Part shown: one piece after another, positions 33,970 to 42,695 of the stretch
How the letters are laid out: each line of letters opens with the position of its first letter
How positions within the stretch are numbered: position 1 is the first letter of the stretch
Made by a program: the position numbers and the translations under genes
Assembly (NCBI RefSeq): GCF_042677045.1
Contig: NZ_JBHTIH010000008.1
Location: 62,001-126,000 of the forward strand
DNA from: Lysobacter_K koreensis
GTDB lineage: Bacteria > Pseudomonadota > Gammaproteobacteria > Xanthomonadales > Xanthomonadaceae
Direction of reading: 5' to 3'
Length of the DNA: 64,000 nucleotides
The notes under the pieces: model-generated
What the model was told of the DNA's origin: nothing
Databases searched by the model: none
What the model saw: only the letters and a program-made list of their open reading frames with translations

Positions 33970-35892
33970 ATGAACAACCGCTACAACGCCGCCGACATCG
34001 AAGTCCTTTCCGGGCTGGACCCGGTCAAGCGCCGCCCGGGCATGTACACCGACACCACCCGGCCGAACCACCTCGCCCAGGAAGTCATCGACAACGCGGT
34101 CGACGAGGCGCTCGCCGGCCACGCGCGCAGCATCGACGTCACCATGCACGCCGACGGGAGCTGCGAGGTGTCCGACGACGGCCGCGGCATGCCGGTCGAC
34201 ATCCACCCGGAAGAGAAGATCCCCGGCGTCGAGCTGATCCTCACGCGGCTGCACGCGGGCGGCAAGTTCAGCAACAAGAACTACACGTTCTCCGGCGGCC
34301 TGCACGGCGTCGGCGTCAGCGTGGTCAACGCGCTGTCGACCCAGGTCGAGCTGTTCATCAAGCGCGACGGCAACGAATACCGGATGGCGTTCCGCGACGG
34401 CGACCGCGCGTCCGAGCTCGACATCGTCGGCACGGTCGGCAAGAAGAACACCGGCACCCGCCTGCGCTTCTGGCCCGACCCCAAGTATTTCGATACCCCC
34501 AAGTTCAACCTGCGCGCGCTCAAGCACCTGCTGCGCGCCAAGGCAGTGCTGTGCCCGGGCCTGACCGTGCGCCTGCACGATGTCGCCACGGGCGAGAAGC
34601 TCGAGTGGTTCTACGAGGACGGCCTGCGCGACTACCTCAGCGTCGAGCTGCACGCCGGTTACCCGCAGGGCCGCGAGCTGCTGCCGCCGGAGCTGTTCGT
34701 CGGCAAGCTCAGCAAGGACACCGAGACCGCGGACTGGGCGGTGGCATGGGTCCCGGACGGCGAGTTGGTGCAGGAGAGCTACGTCAACCTGATCCCGACC
34801 GCGCAGCACGGCACCCACGTCAACGGCCTGCGCACCGGCTTCACCGATGCGCTGCGCGAGTTCTGCGACTTCCGCAACCTGCTGCCGCGCGGCGTCAAGC
34901 TCGCGCCGGAGGACGTCTGGGACCGGGTCGCGTTCGTGCTCAGCATCAAGCTGACGGATCCGCAGTTCAGTGGCCAGACCAAGGAACGCCTGAGCTCGCG
35001 CCAGGCCGCCGGCTTCGTCGAAGGCGCCGCGCACGATGCGTTCTCGCTGTGGCTCAACCAGCACACCGAGCTGGGCGAGAAGATTGCGCAGCTGGCGATT
35101 GAACGTGCCAGCGCAAGGCTGAAGACCGAGAAGCAGATCACCCGCAAGAAGATTACCCAGGGCCCGGCCCTGCCCGGCAAGCTCGCCGACTGCAGCTCGC
35201 AGGACCTGTCGCGCACGGAACTGTTCCTGGTCGAGGGCGATTCGGCTGGCGGTTCCGCCCGACAGGCGCGCGACAAGGACTTCCAGGCGATCCTGCCGCT
35301 GCGCGGCAAGATCCTCAACACCTGGGAAGTCGCATCCGGCAGCGTGCTCGCCTCCCAGGAAGTGCACGATCTGGCCGTCGCGATCGGCTGCGACCCGGGC
35401 AAGGACGACATCTCCGGCCTGCGCTACGGCAAGGTGATCATCCTGGCCGACGCCGACTCCGATGGCCTGCACATCGCCACCTTGCTGACGGCGTTGTTCC
35501 TCCGGCATTTCCCAACCCTGGTGTCGGCCGGGCACGTGTTCGTGGCGATGCCGCCGCTGTTCCGCGTCGACGTCGGCAAGCAGGTGTTCTACGCGCTCGA
35601 CGAGGAAGAGAAGCGGATCCTGCTGGAGAAGATCGAGCGCGAGAAGGCCGACCGCAAGAAGGGCATGACCGGCGCGGTCAACGTTACTCGCTTCAAGGGC
35701 CTGGGCGAGATGAACCCGTCGCAGCTGCGCGAATCGACCGTGCACCCGGACACGCGCCGGCTGGTGCAGCTGACCGTCGGCGAGGAGGACGGCACCCATT
35801 CGCTGATGGACATGCTGCTGGCCAAGAAGCGCGCGGGTGATCGAAAGGCGTGGCTGGAAACCAAGGGCGACCTGGCAACGCTGGAAGTCTGA
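33970..35892 (+). CDS. parE: DNA topoisomerase IV subunit B
   Basis: 640 residues. ParE is the ATPase subunit that with ParC decatenates chromosomes. The GHKL ATPase motifs are EVIDNAVDEALAGH near 36-49, DDGRGMPV near 73 and GLHGVGVSVVNALS near 115. The TOPRIM acidic motifs are EGDSAGGSARQARD near 419 and the DADSDG stretch near 495. The start MNNRYNAADIEVLSGLDPVK is exact to the family. A methyltransferase gene begins 3 nt after its stop, so they are likely cotranscribed. Confidence 0.97.
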   Translation: MNNRYNAADIEVLSGLDPVKRRPGMYTDTTRPNHLAQEVIDNAVDEALAGHARSIDVTMHADGSCEVSDDGRGMPVDIHPEEKIPGVELILTRLHAGGKFSNKNYTFSGGLHGVGVSVVNALSTQVELFIKRDGNEYRMAFRDGDRASELDIVGTVGKKNTGTRLRFWPDPKYFDTPKFNLRALKHLLRAKAVLCPGLTVRLHDVATGEKLEWFYEDGLRDYLSVELHAGYPQGRELLPPELFVGKLSKDTETADWAVAWVPDGELVQESYVNLIPTAQHGTHVNGLRTGFTDALREFCDFRNLLPRGVKLAPEDVWDRVAFVLSIKLTDPQFSGQTKERLSSRQAAGFVEGAAHDAFSLWLNQHTELGEKIAQLAIERASARLKTEKQITRKKITQGPALPGKLADCSSQDLSRTELFLVEGDSAGGSARQARDKDFQAILPLRGKILNTWEVASGSVLASQEVHDLAVAIGCDPGKDDISGLRYGKVIILADADSDGLHIATLLTALFLRHFPTLVSAGHVFVAMPPLFRVDVGKQVFYALDEEEKRILLEKIEREKADRKKGMTGAVNVTRFKGLGEMNPSQLRESTVHPDTRRLVQLTVGEEDGTHSLMDMLLAKKRAGDRKAWLETKGDLATLEV

Positions 35893-35894
35893 CG

Positions 35895-36527
35895 ATGGCC
35901 CTGCCCGATCGCCACCTCGACCTCGGCTGCGGCCCGGTGCCGCGCAATCCGTACCGGCGCGGCCAGCTGTGCGGGATCGACATCCGCCCGCCCTCGGGCG
36001 ACGTGGCGTTCGAGCACCGCAGCGCGAACCTCACGCTCGAACCGATCCCCTACCCCGACGACAGCTTCGGCTCGGTGTCGGCCTACGACTTCCTCGAACA
36101 CGTGCCGCGGATCTTCCCCAGCGCGGACGGGCGCGACACCATCTTCCCGTTCGTGCGGCTGATGCAGGACATCTGGCGCGTGCTCGCCCCGGGGGGGCGG
36201 CTGTACGCGCTGACGCCGGCATGGCCGCATTCGGAAGCGTTCGTCGACCCGACCCACGTCAACTTCATCACCGCCGAAAGCCACACCTATTTCTGCGGCG
36301 AGCAACCCAAGGGCCGCATGTACGGCTTCGATGGCCGGTTCGAGGTGATCCGCGTGGCCTGGGTCGATCGCGCCGAGGCCTACAGCGCGCTGCCGGGCTC
36401 GGACGAGAACCACCCCCCGCTCAAGCGCCTGTCGCGGCGGCTGCGACGCTGGTCGCGCTGGCTGCGCGGCAAGCGCGCGAGCGCGAATCCCGGCTACCTG
36501 TTGTGGGAACTGGAAGCACGCAAATGA
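35895..36527 (+). CDS. Predicted class I SAM-dependent methyltransferase
   Basis: 210 residues. The N-terminus HLDLGCGPVPRNPYRRGQLCGIDIRP contains the SAM-binding loop, followed by DSFGSVSAYDFLEHVPR and WRVLAPGGRLYALTP, the pattern of methyltransferase type 11. The C-terminal third is rich in Arg (RRLRRWSRWLRGKRAS). The substrate is unknown. The ATG at 35,895 is 3 nt after the parE stop codon, implying coupling rather than functional kinship. Confidence 0.85.
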   Translation: MALPDRHLDLGCGPVPRNPYRRGQLCGIDIRPPSGDVAFEHRSANLTLEPIPYPDDSFGSVSAYDFLEHVPRIFPSADGRDTIFPFVRLMQDIWRVLAPGGRLYALTPAWPHSEAFVDPTHVNFITAESHTYFCGEQPKGRMYGFDGRFEVIRVAWVDRAEAYSALPGSDENHPPLKRLSRRLRRWSRWLRGKRASANPGYLLWELEARK

Positions 36528-36537
36528 TGCGCGCCGC

Positions 36538-36655
36538 GTAGGGCGGGTTTTCAACCCGCCATTGCCATCTTGCCCTGTCGACGCTGCGCCACCGAGAGGA
36601 CGACGCGCGACGATGCCGCATCGTCATAAGGCGCGGCGGGTTGAAACCCGCCCTA
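36538..36655. repeat. REP family B inverted pair
   Basis: GTAGGGCGGGTTTTCAACCC at the left and GGGTTGAAACCCGCCCTAC at the right, separated by about 75 bp. The right-hand GTAG supplies the stop codon of the N-formylglutamate amidohydrolase-like gene. Confidence 0.92.
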
Positions 36656-37432
36656 CTGCAACGCGGCTTCCAACAGCTCGCGGATCAGCCGTTGCAGGCT
36701 AGCCGCCTTGCCCTCGTCGTACTCGAAAGACGCCTCGTCCATGTAGTTGCGCTGGCTGATCTCCAGCTGCACCGCGTCGATGCCGGCCGCCGGAGCGGCG
36801 TAGTGGCGGGTGATGTAGCCGCCCTTGAAGCGTCCGTTCGCGACCCAGTCGTACCGGGACTGCGCGGCGAGCACCGCCTCCAAGCGTGCCTGCAACGCCG
36901 GTGCGCAACTCGCGCCGGCGGAGGTGCCCAGGTTCAGGTCGGGCAGGCGTCCGTCGAACAGGAACGGCAGCTCGCTGCCGCGAATCGAATGGCCTTCCCA
37001 CAGCAGCACCCGGCCATGACTCGCGCGCAGGCGGTCGAGCTCGGCGCGCAAGGCGGCGTGGTACGGCCGCCAGTAGCTGTCGACGCGTGCGGCGATCTGG
37101 TCCGGAGTCGGCGACTCGCCCTCGCGGTACACCGGCGCGCCGCTGAACTGCACCGCCGGGCACAGGCCGGTGGTGTTCTGGCCCGGGTACAGCGAGGTGT
37201 CGTCGGGGGGACGGTTGAGGTCGACGACGTAGCGCGAATAGCGCGGTACCAGCACCGACGCGCCCAGATCGCGCGCAAATGCGTACAGCCGCGACACGTG
37301 CCAGTCGGTGTCGGGCGCGCCGCGCGCGGCGTCGGTCATGCGCGCGGCGAGCGCGGCGGGGATCTGGCTGCCGTCGTGCGGCAGGCTGACCAGCAGCGGC
37401 GCGCTGCCGCGGTGCAGGGTGTAGGTGTCCAT
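36653..37432 (-). CDS. hutG: N-formylglutamate deformylase (HutG-like)
   Basis: 259 residues of the N-formylglutamate amidohydrolase family. Motifs are LLVSLPHDGSQIP near 13-25, YSRYVVDLNRPPDDTSLYPG near 62-81 and WEGHSIRG near 145, with the metal-binding His/Asp/Glu residues. The enzyme releases glutamate from N-formylglutamate in histidine degradation. No other hut gene is adjacent, so a related amidohydrolase role is possible. The start at 37,432 follows GGAAGG; the stop is in a REP. Confidence 0.85.
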   Translation of the reverse strand: MDTYTLHRGSAPLLVSLPHDGSQIPAALAARMTDAARGAPDTDWHVSRLYAFARDLGASVLVPRYSRYVVDLNRPPDDTSLYPGQNTTGLCPAVQFSGAPVYREGESPTPDQIAARVDSYWRPYHAALRAELDRLRASHGRVLLWEGHSIRGSELPFLFDGRLPDLNLGTSAGASCAPALQARLEAVLAAQSRYDWVANGRFKGGYITRHYAAPAAGIDAVQLEISQRNYMDEASFEYDEGKAASLQRLIRELLEAALQ

Positions 37433-37534
37433 CGGACTTCCTTCCAAGGGGTCGGAGCGACCTTAGTCGCGGCCTTGTTGATGATGGGGTGGGTGGTTCG
37501 CAACTTACGTCGCGCCTACAAAAAATTGGGGGCG

Positions 37535-37585
37535 CAGGGCGGGTTCCACCCGCCATCCCGCGGCGGCGGGTTGAAACCGCCCTAC
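37535..37585. repeat. Compact REP family B pair
   Basis: A degenerate left half (GGGCGGGTTCCACCCGCC) abuts a right half ending GAAACCGCCCTAC. The minus-strand GTAG supplies the stop codon of the glutathione reductase gene at 37,582-37,584. Confidence 0.85.
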
Positions 37586-38931
37586 CGCATCAGCACCACT
37601 TCCTCGGCGCTGGTCGGGTGGATCGCGATGGTCTCGTGCAGGTCGTCCAAGGTGATGCCGCGCTTCAGCGCGACCGCGAAGCCCTGCAGGATCTCGTCGG
37701 CGCCGTCGCCGAGCAGGTGGATGCCGGCCACGCGCCGCTGTTCGCCCACGCACACCAGCTTGAATGCGCTGCGCTGCGGCACGTCGGCCAGCGCGTTGAG
37801 CATCGGCCGGAAGCCGCTGCGGTAGACGTGCACGTCGCTGCCGTGCCGCTCGCGCGCCTGCGCCTCGGTCAGCCCGACGGTTGCCAGCGGCGGGTGCGAG
37901 AACACCACGGTGGCGATGTCGGACTGGTCGAGCGCGTTGTCGCTGCGGCCTCCGAACAGCCGGCCCATCAGGCGACGCGCGGCGGCGATCGCGACCGGGG
38001 TCAGCGCCAGGTTGGTGGTGACGTCGCCGACCGCGTGCACGCCGGCCACGTTGGTGGCGTGCAGCGCGTCGACGACGATCCGGCCGCGCGCATCGGTGGC
38101 GACGCCGGCCGCGTCCAGGCGCAGCGCGGCGGTATTGGCGCGGCGGCCGGTCGCGAACAGCGCCGCGTCGAAGCGTGGCGTGGGCTCGCCGTCGACCGCG
38201 CGCAGCTGCACGCCGCCGCCGACCGCCTCCACCGCGGCGAGCCGATGCTGGAAGTGGAAGTGCACGCCGGCCTGGCGGTAGTCCTCGGCGAGTTGCTCGG
38301 TCAGTTCGGCCTCGAAGCCGTCGAGCAGCCGCGGGCCGCGCACGAACACCTCGACGCGGCTGCCCAGCGCCTGCAACACGCCGGCCAGCTCGACCGCGAT
38401 GTAGCCACCGCCGACGATCGCCACCCGCTCCGGCGCGGCGGTCCAGTCGAAAAAGTGGTCGGAGACGCCGCCCAGCTCGGCGCCGGGAATGTCGGGCTTG
38501 ACGGCGTGGCCGCCGGTGGCGATCAGGATGTGCTTCGCACCCAGGCGCACGCCGTCGTGGCATTCCACGGTGTGCGCGTCGACGAAATGCCCGCGCATCG
38601 GCAGCAGCGCGATGCCGGAGGCTTCCAGGCGCTTTCGGTAGCTGTCGTGGATGTTGCCGATGTAGCGCTGGCGGTGGGCGATGAAGGTCGGCCAGTCGAG
38701 CGGCGCCGGCGGCAGCGCGAAACCCAGCGTCCGCGCGAGCTGCAGCTTATGGGCGACGTCGGCGGCCAGCCACATCGCCTTCTTCGGCACGCAGCCGACA
38801 TTGACGCAGGTGCCCCCGAGCAGCGCCGGTTCCAGCAGCGCGACCCGCGCGCCGTGCTCGGCGGCGCGGAACGCACCGGCCAGGCCGCCGGAGCCGCCGC
38901 CGATCACGATCAGGTCGAAGTCCTTGCTCAT
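37582..38931 (-). CDS. gor: Glutathione-disulfide reductase
   Basis: 449 residues. A FAD- and NADPH-dependent oxidoreductase that keeps glutathione reduced. N-terminal FAD motif IVIGGGSGGLAGA, redox-active pair C42 and C47 in GGTCVNVGCVPKK, NAD(P) motif VAIVGGGYIAVELA near 170, and C-terminal catalytic HPTSAEEVV with His near 441. Length is right for Gor. The last residues VVLMR end at the REP-derived TAG. Confidence 0.95.
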   Translation of the reverse strand: MSKDFDLIVIGGGSGGLAGAFRAAEHGARVALLEPALLGGTCVNVGCVPKKAMWLAADVAHKLQLARTLGFALPPAPLDWPTFIAHRQRYIGNIHDSYRKRLEASGIALLPMRGHFVDAHTVECHDGVRLGAKHILIATGGHAVKPDIPGAELGGVSDHFFDWTAAPERVAIVGGGYIAVELAGVLQALGSRVEVFVRGPRLLDGFEAELTEQLAEDYRQAGVHFHFQHRLAAVEAVGGGVQLRAVDGEPTPRFDAALFATGRRANTAALRLDAAGVATDARGRIVVDALHATNVAGVHAVGDVTTNLALTPVAIAAARRLMGRLFGGRSDNALDQSDIATVVFSHPPLATVGLTEAQARERHGSDVHVYRSGFRPMLNALADVPQRSAFKLVCVGEQRRVAGIHLLGDGADEILQGFAVALKRGITLDDLHETIAIHPTSAEEVVLMR

Positions 38932-38980
38932 GCTGGTCCCTCAGGGCGAGATGTTGTCGCTATTGGCTCGCCCGGTTGTG

Positions 38981-39080
38981 CTCCCTCCTTTAGTAAAGGA
39001 GGGATGGGGAGGATTTGCTTCCACAGTTTCGCAGCAGGCGAGAGCAAATCCCCCTTGATCCCCCTTTTGCAAAGGGGGAG
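38981..39080. repeat. Inverted-repeat element, type E (no GTAG)
   Basis: Left arm has hairpin CTCCCTCCTTTAGTAAAGGA followed by GGGATGGGGAGGATTTGCT; the right arm is its inverted counterpart, ending in hairpin CCCCCTTTTGCAAAGGGGG. Each arm is about 38 bp with about 22 bp between. It differs from the GTAG REPs and resembles small non-autonomous elements. It ends 8 bp before the dadA-like stop codon. Confidence 0.85.
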
Positions 39081-39087
39081 AAAGAAC

Positions 39088-40344
39088 TCAGACGAACCGC
39101 TCCGGCCGGTACGGCGCCGGATCGATCGCCGGCGCGCGGCCGGCCAGCAGATCGGCGAGCAATTGCCCGGTGCCGGCGCTCATGCCCACGCCCATCATGC
39201 CGTGCCCGGTGGCAAGCCAGAGGTGCTCGCGGCCCGGCGCGCGGCCGATGATCGGGATGTCGTCGCAGCTCATCGGCCGCCAGCCGAACCAGCGCTCGTG
39301 CACCTGCGGGCCGACCGGCTGGTGCAGGTACTCGCGCGCGCCGCGCTCGAGCGCGGACAGGCGCCGCGGGTTGAGCGTGTCGTCGAAGCCGGAGAATTCC
39401 ATCGTGCTGCCCAGCCGGAAACCGCTGCCCCACGCTGTCACGCAGACCGAACGTTCGCGCAGCACCAGCGGCCGCCTGGGCACCAGCGACGGCGAGGAGT
39501 AAGTGATCGAGTAACCCTTGCCCGGCTGCATCGCGCGGCGCAGCCACGGCTGGCCGACCGCATCGGCCAGGCGCGGCGACCAGGCGCCCGAGGCCAGCAC
39601 CACGTCGCGCGCGCGCAGGTGGCCCTGGACGGTGTGGATGGTGACGCCGTCGCGATCGAACGCCAGCGACTGCATCGAACAGTGTTCGACCACCGCGCCA
39701 CCGCGTTCGCGCACCGCTCGGGCGAGTTCGGCGACGTATCGGTCCGGTCGCAGTGCCGCGTCGCCGGCGAAGCGGATCGCGCCGGCCGCGCCGGGCCTGA
39801 TCGCCGGCTCCTGGGCTTCGTAGGCCTGGCCGTCGATGACCTCGACCCCGACCCCGAGCTGGTGCAGCAGTTCGGTTTCGCGCTGGCCGTGCGCGAACGC
39901 GCGTGGGTCGCGATAGACGTAATCCTCGCCGGACTCGACGAACTCGCAGTCCAACCGGTAGTCATGCACCCACTGCCCCAGGCGCGCGCGCGAATCGTTG
40001 AGCAGCGCTGACTTGACGCGCGCGCTGTGTTCCCAGTCGCGCACGTTGCAGCGGCTGGCGAAGCCCAGCAGCCAACGCCACAGCACCGGATCCACGCGCG
40101 GCTGGATGTACAGCGGCGCGTCGGGCATCAGCATCATCCGCAACGCGGTGGCGACCATGCCCGGGGCCGCCAGCGGCGGCGCGTGGCTGGGGGTGACGGT
40201 GCCGCAGTTGCCGTGGGAACTGCCGCCACCGACCCGCCCGGCATCGATCACCCGCACGCTGCGTCCGGCTTCGACCAGGGCCAGTGCGCACGCCAGCCCG
40301 ACCACGCCGGCGCCGATGATGACCACGTCTTCGGGTTGCTCCAT
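39088..40344 (-). CDS. FAD-dependent D-amino-acid dehydrogenase family protein
   Basis: 418 residues of the DadA/DAO family. N-terminal FAD motif VVIIGAGVVGLACALALVEAG, then SHGNCGTVTPSHAPPLAAPG. The C-terminal LWLATGHGMMGVGMSAGTGQLLADLL is also typical. The enzyme family oxidises D-amino acids, feeding electrons to the respiratory chain. In related bacteria some members are D-hydroxyproline dehydrogenases, so the substrate is open. No alanine racemase gene is next to it. Confidence 0.85.
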   Translation of the reverse strand: MEQPEDVVIIGAGVVGLACALALVEAGRSVRVIDAGRVGGGSSHGNCGTVTPSHAPPLAAPGMVATALRMMLMPDAPLYIQPRVDPVLWRWLLGFASRCNVRDWEHSARVKSALLNDSRARLGQWVHDYRLDCEFVESGEDYVYRDPRAFAHGQRETELLHQLGVGVEVIDGQAYEAQEPAIRPGAAGAIRFAGDAALRPDRYVAELARAVRERGGAVVEHCSMQSLAFDRDGVTIHTVQGHLRARDVVLASGAWSPRLADAVGQPWLRRAMQPGKGYSITYSSPSLVPRRPLVLRERSVCVTAWGSGFRLGSTMEFSGFDDTLNPRRLSALERGAREYLHQPVGPQVHERWFGWRPMSCDDIPIIGRAPGREHLWLATGHGMMGVGMSAGTGQLLADLLAGRAPAIDPAPYRPERFV

Positions 40345-40410
40345 GCGCGCAGTTTACGGTGCATGCACGGCCGCGGGCCGCGGTGCTCCCGCGTGGTGCT
40401 GGACCGCAAA

Positions 40411-40440
40411 AACGAAACGGCCCGCTTGCGCGGGCCGTCG
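40411..40440 (-). terminator. Terminator of slyD
   Basis: On the minus strand CGACGGCCCGCGC / GCGGGCCGTTTCG with T-rich tail TTTCGTTTTT. Confidence 0.88.
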
Positions 40441-40466
40441 TCGCACACCTGCAGTGGGGGCAGCAC

Positions 40467-40946
40467 TCAGTGCTGGTGGCCGCCCTCGCCGTGCACGTGG
40501 CCGTGCTGCAATTCTTCCTCGCTGGCCTCGCGCACTTCGACCACTTCGATCGCGAAGCTCAGGTCCTTGCCCGCCATCGGGTGGTTGAGGTCGACGTCGA
40601 CCACGCTCATGCCCACCTTCTGGATGGTGACCGCGCGCGGGCCGAAGTTGGTCGGCAGCACCGCCTGCATGCCCGGCACCAGGCGCGCGCCCTCGAAGTG
40701 CTTCTTCGGCACGCGCTGGGTCAGGCCTTCCTGACGCACGCCGTAGGCGTCGGCCGCGGCCACGTCGACCTCGAACTTGTCGCCGGCCACGTGGCCTTCC
40801 ATCGCCTTCTCCAGGCCCGGAATGATGTTGCCGTGGCCGATCAGGATCGCCAGCGGCCCGCGGCCTTCCGAGCTTTCCAGCGGCTCCTGGCCCTGTTCGG
40901 ACACGGTGTAGTGGAAACGCACGACGCGGTCTTTCTCGATGTTCAT
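40467..40946 (-). CDS. slyD: FKBP-type peptidyl-prolyl isomerase, SlyD-like
   Basis: 159 residues. The FKBP core MNIEKDRVVRFHYTVSEQGQ and LIGHGNIIPGLEKAMEGHVAGD with the insert-in-flap (about 65-120) matches SlyD. The protein accelerates proline isomerisation and chaperones folding. The C-terminus is His-rich (HGHVHGEGGHQH), as in metal-binding SlyD that supplies nickel to hydrogenases. Start at 40,946 is exact to family. It is divergent from the first C40 peptidase gene. Confidence 0.94.
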   Translation of the reverse strand: MNIEKDRVVRFHYTVSEQGQEPLESSEGRGPLAILIGHGNIIPGLEKAMEGHVAGDKFEVDVAAADAYGVRQEGLTQRVPKKHFEGARLVPGMQAVLPTNFGPRAVTIQKVGMSVVDVDLNHPMAGKDLSFAIEVVEVREASEEELQHGHVHGEGGHQH

Positions 40947-41120
40947 GGCAGGACTCGGTTGGGCTGCGACGGGGCAGCGGAACAAGATGCGGTGGCAAGG
41001 CCGGTTTCGCCCGGCAGCCGGTAACTTCAGGATCGGTGGCAAGCCCGTCGGGGCCGGCTCTGTCCAGCCGCCGCGGCTTGCTGGCGACGGCGGGACCGGC
41101 CAAGCTGTCGGCCGTGACCA

Positions 41121-41149
41121 AGCCTGCCCTGAGCGCCGCCGAAGGGGCC
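41121..41149. repeat. Dispersed repeat fragment (GCCCTGAGCG...CGAAGGG type)
   Basis: The stretch GCCTGCCCTGAGCGCCGCCG then AAGGGG resembles a common dispersed element with the core CCCTTCGGC...GCTCAGGGCAGGC. It lies in the slyD-C40 intergenic region, which argues that the reading frame open upstream of the lipoprotein signal is not really coding. Confidence 0.45.
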
Positions 41150-41209
41150 GCGCATTATCCCGGCAACACCGCCCCCGCGCCAGCGTGCGCGGCGCCGGTT
41201 CCGTTCTCC

Positions 41210-41728
41210 TTGCATTTCCGTGGGCGTTGGCTCGGCGCGCTGGTGCTCGGCGCCGCCCTCGCCGGCTGCGGGGGCGGACGCGAGAACGTCCGCCAGCGCC
41301 CCCCCGTCCCACCCACGCGCAGCTGGGCCACGGTCGCACCGGCCGACCCGGCCGCCGCCAACGCGGTGCTGATGCGCGCCATCAGCCTGGTCGGCACCCC
41401 CTACCGCTACGGCGGCAATACCCCCGATGGCGGCTTCGACTGCAGCGGGCTGGTCAACTACGTGTACCGGGACATGCTCGACCTGCGCCTGCCGCGCACC
41501 TCGCGCGACCTGGCCGGCTGGCAGGGGCCGCGGATCGCCCCCGACCGGTTGGCCGCTGCCGACCTGGTGTTCTTCGGCAGCGCCGGCGCGGTCAGCCACG
41601 TCGGCATCTACGTCGGCGAGGGCCGCTTCGTGCACGCCCCGAGCAGCGGCGGCACGGTGCGGCTCGACCACCTCGACGGCCCCTATTGGCGCGACCACTA
41701 CAGCGGCGCCAAGCGCGTCGTCGAGTAG
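41210..41728 (+). CDS. NlpC/P60 (C40) peptidase lipoprotein, copy 1
   Basis: 172 residues from a TTG at 41,210. N-terminus LHFRGRWLGALVLGAALAGC is a lipoprotein signal with lipobox LAGC. The C40 domain (about 50-165) has catalytic Cys in GGFDCSGLVNYVY and His in SHVGIYVGEGRFVHAP. It should cleave peptide bonds in peptidoglycan stems. The frame is open back to 41,036 and includes a GTG at 41,114, but no clear ribosome binding site is seen for any start, so the start is uncertain. A paralogue follows directly. Confidence 0.8.
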   Translation: MHFRGRWLGALVLGAALAGCGGGRENVRQRPPVPPTRSWATVAPADPAAANAVLMRAISLVGTPYRYGGNTPDGGFDCSGLVNYVYRDMLDLRLPRTSRDLAGWQGPRIAPDRLAAADLVFFGSAGAVSHVGIYVGEGRFVHAPSSGGTVRLDHLDGPYWRDHYSGAKRVVE

Positions 41729-41775
41729 GCGCCACGCAAAACCTGAACAGGGGAAGCGGTCGAATCTGCGACTCA

Positions 41776-41815
41776 GCCCGTCAAACTTAACTAAAAAATA
41801 ACGAAATCTGAACCA
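41776..41815 (+). promoter_or_regulatory. AT-rich promoter-like stretch
   Basis: An AT-rich island (CTTAACTAAAAAATAACGAA) stands out in otherwise GC-rich DNA, in the gap between the two C40 genes. It suggests that copy 2 has its own promoter; exact -35 and -10 boxes cannot be assigned. Confidence 0.4.
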
Positions 41816-41835
41816 ACTGTCCGGCTTCGGCGGGC

Positions 41836-42540
41836 ATGATCGCCCGGTCAAGACTTCGTGATGAGCGCGTGACGTCCTTTCCGACCTACTCAGGCCACCA
41901 GGCCACCGCCACCACCGGCCGCTCCCTTCGGGCGCCGATTCGGGTGTTTTTCGCGCTGGCATTGGCGGTCGCCGCCCTGCCGGCGTTTGCCGACCCCGCG
42001 CTGAGCATGGGCTTGGCCAGCGACTCGGCCGACGCGCCCGCGCCGACCACCCGCACCCTGCTGCCCGACTCGATGGGCCTGTCCGACCGCGCGCTGCTGC
42101 TGGCCAGCGACTTCCAGCGCCGCGTGGGTCCGGCCGAGCCGGCCTCGCCGGCCGAAACCGGCCGCGTCAAGACCATGCTGGAGCGCGCGCTGGGCTTGCT
42201 CGGCACGCCCTACCGCTGGGGCGGCACTTCGCCCGACGGCGGTTTCGACTGCAGCGGCCTGGTCGGCTACGTGTTCCGCAACGCCCTGGGCATCGAACTG
42301 CCGCGCGTCTCGCGCGAGATGGCCAAGAGCGGCCGCTTGATCAGCGATCGCGCCGCGTTGAACGAGGGCGATCTGGTGTTCTTTGGCCGCAAGGGTCGCG
42401 TCGACCACGTCGGCATCTACCTGGGCGAAGGTCGCTTCGTGCATGCGCCCAGCACCGGCAAGGACGTGATGGTGTCCAGCCTCGACGGCGGCTACTGGGG
42501 CAACAAGTTCATGTCGGCCCGCCGCGTCGCCGGCATCTGA
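41836..42540 (+). CDS. NlpC/P60 (C40) peptidase, exported, copy 2
   Basis: 234 residues if started at ATG 41,836; an alternative GTG is at 41,869. Signal-like helix RVFFALALAVAALPAFA (about 36-52) and export to the periplasm are expected, without a lipobox. The C40 domain (about 110-230) has GGFDCSGLVGYVF and VDHVGIYLGEGRFVHAP, nearly the same motifs as copy 1. An N-terminal extension of about 60 residues separates signal and domain. Copies 1 and 2 probably arose by duplication. A terminator follows at 42,576-42,600. Confidence 0.88.
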   Translation: MIARSRLRDERVTSFPTYSGHQATATTGRSLRAPIRVFFALALAVAALPAFADPALSMGLASDSADAPAPTTRTLLPDSMGLSDRALLLASDFQRRVGPAEPASPAETGRVKTMLERALGLLGTPYRWGGTSPDGGFDCSGLVGYVFRNALGIELPRVSREMAKSGRLISDRAALNEGDLVFFGRKGRVDHVGIYLGEGRFVHAPSTGKDVMVSSLDGGYWGNKFMSARRVAGI

Positions 42541-42575
42541 CCGTCGGCGCAAGCGCAGACAACAAGACTTGACCG

Positions 42576-42600
42576 AAAGGCCGCCGCGAGGCGGCCTTTT
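42576..42600 (+). terminator. Rho-independent terminator
   Basis: AAAGGCCGCC / GGCGGCCTTT hairpin with a short T run, after C40 copy 2. Confidence 0.88.
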
Positions 42601-42695
42601 GCATGTGTTGGCCAGGTAGGCCGGGGGTGACCTTCGACCCGCCACCGCTCGACGCCAGGCCGCTACCCTGCCAGCGCCAAAGCAGAGGCCACGAC

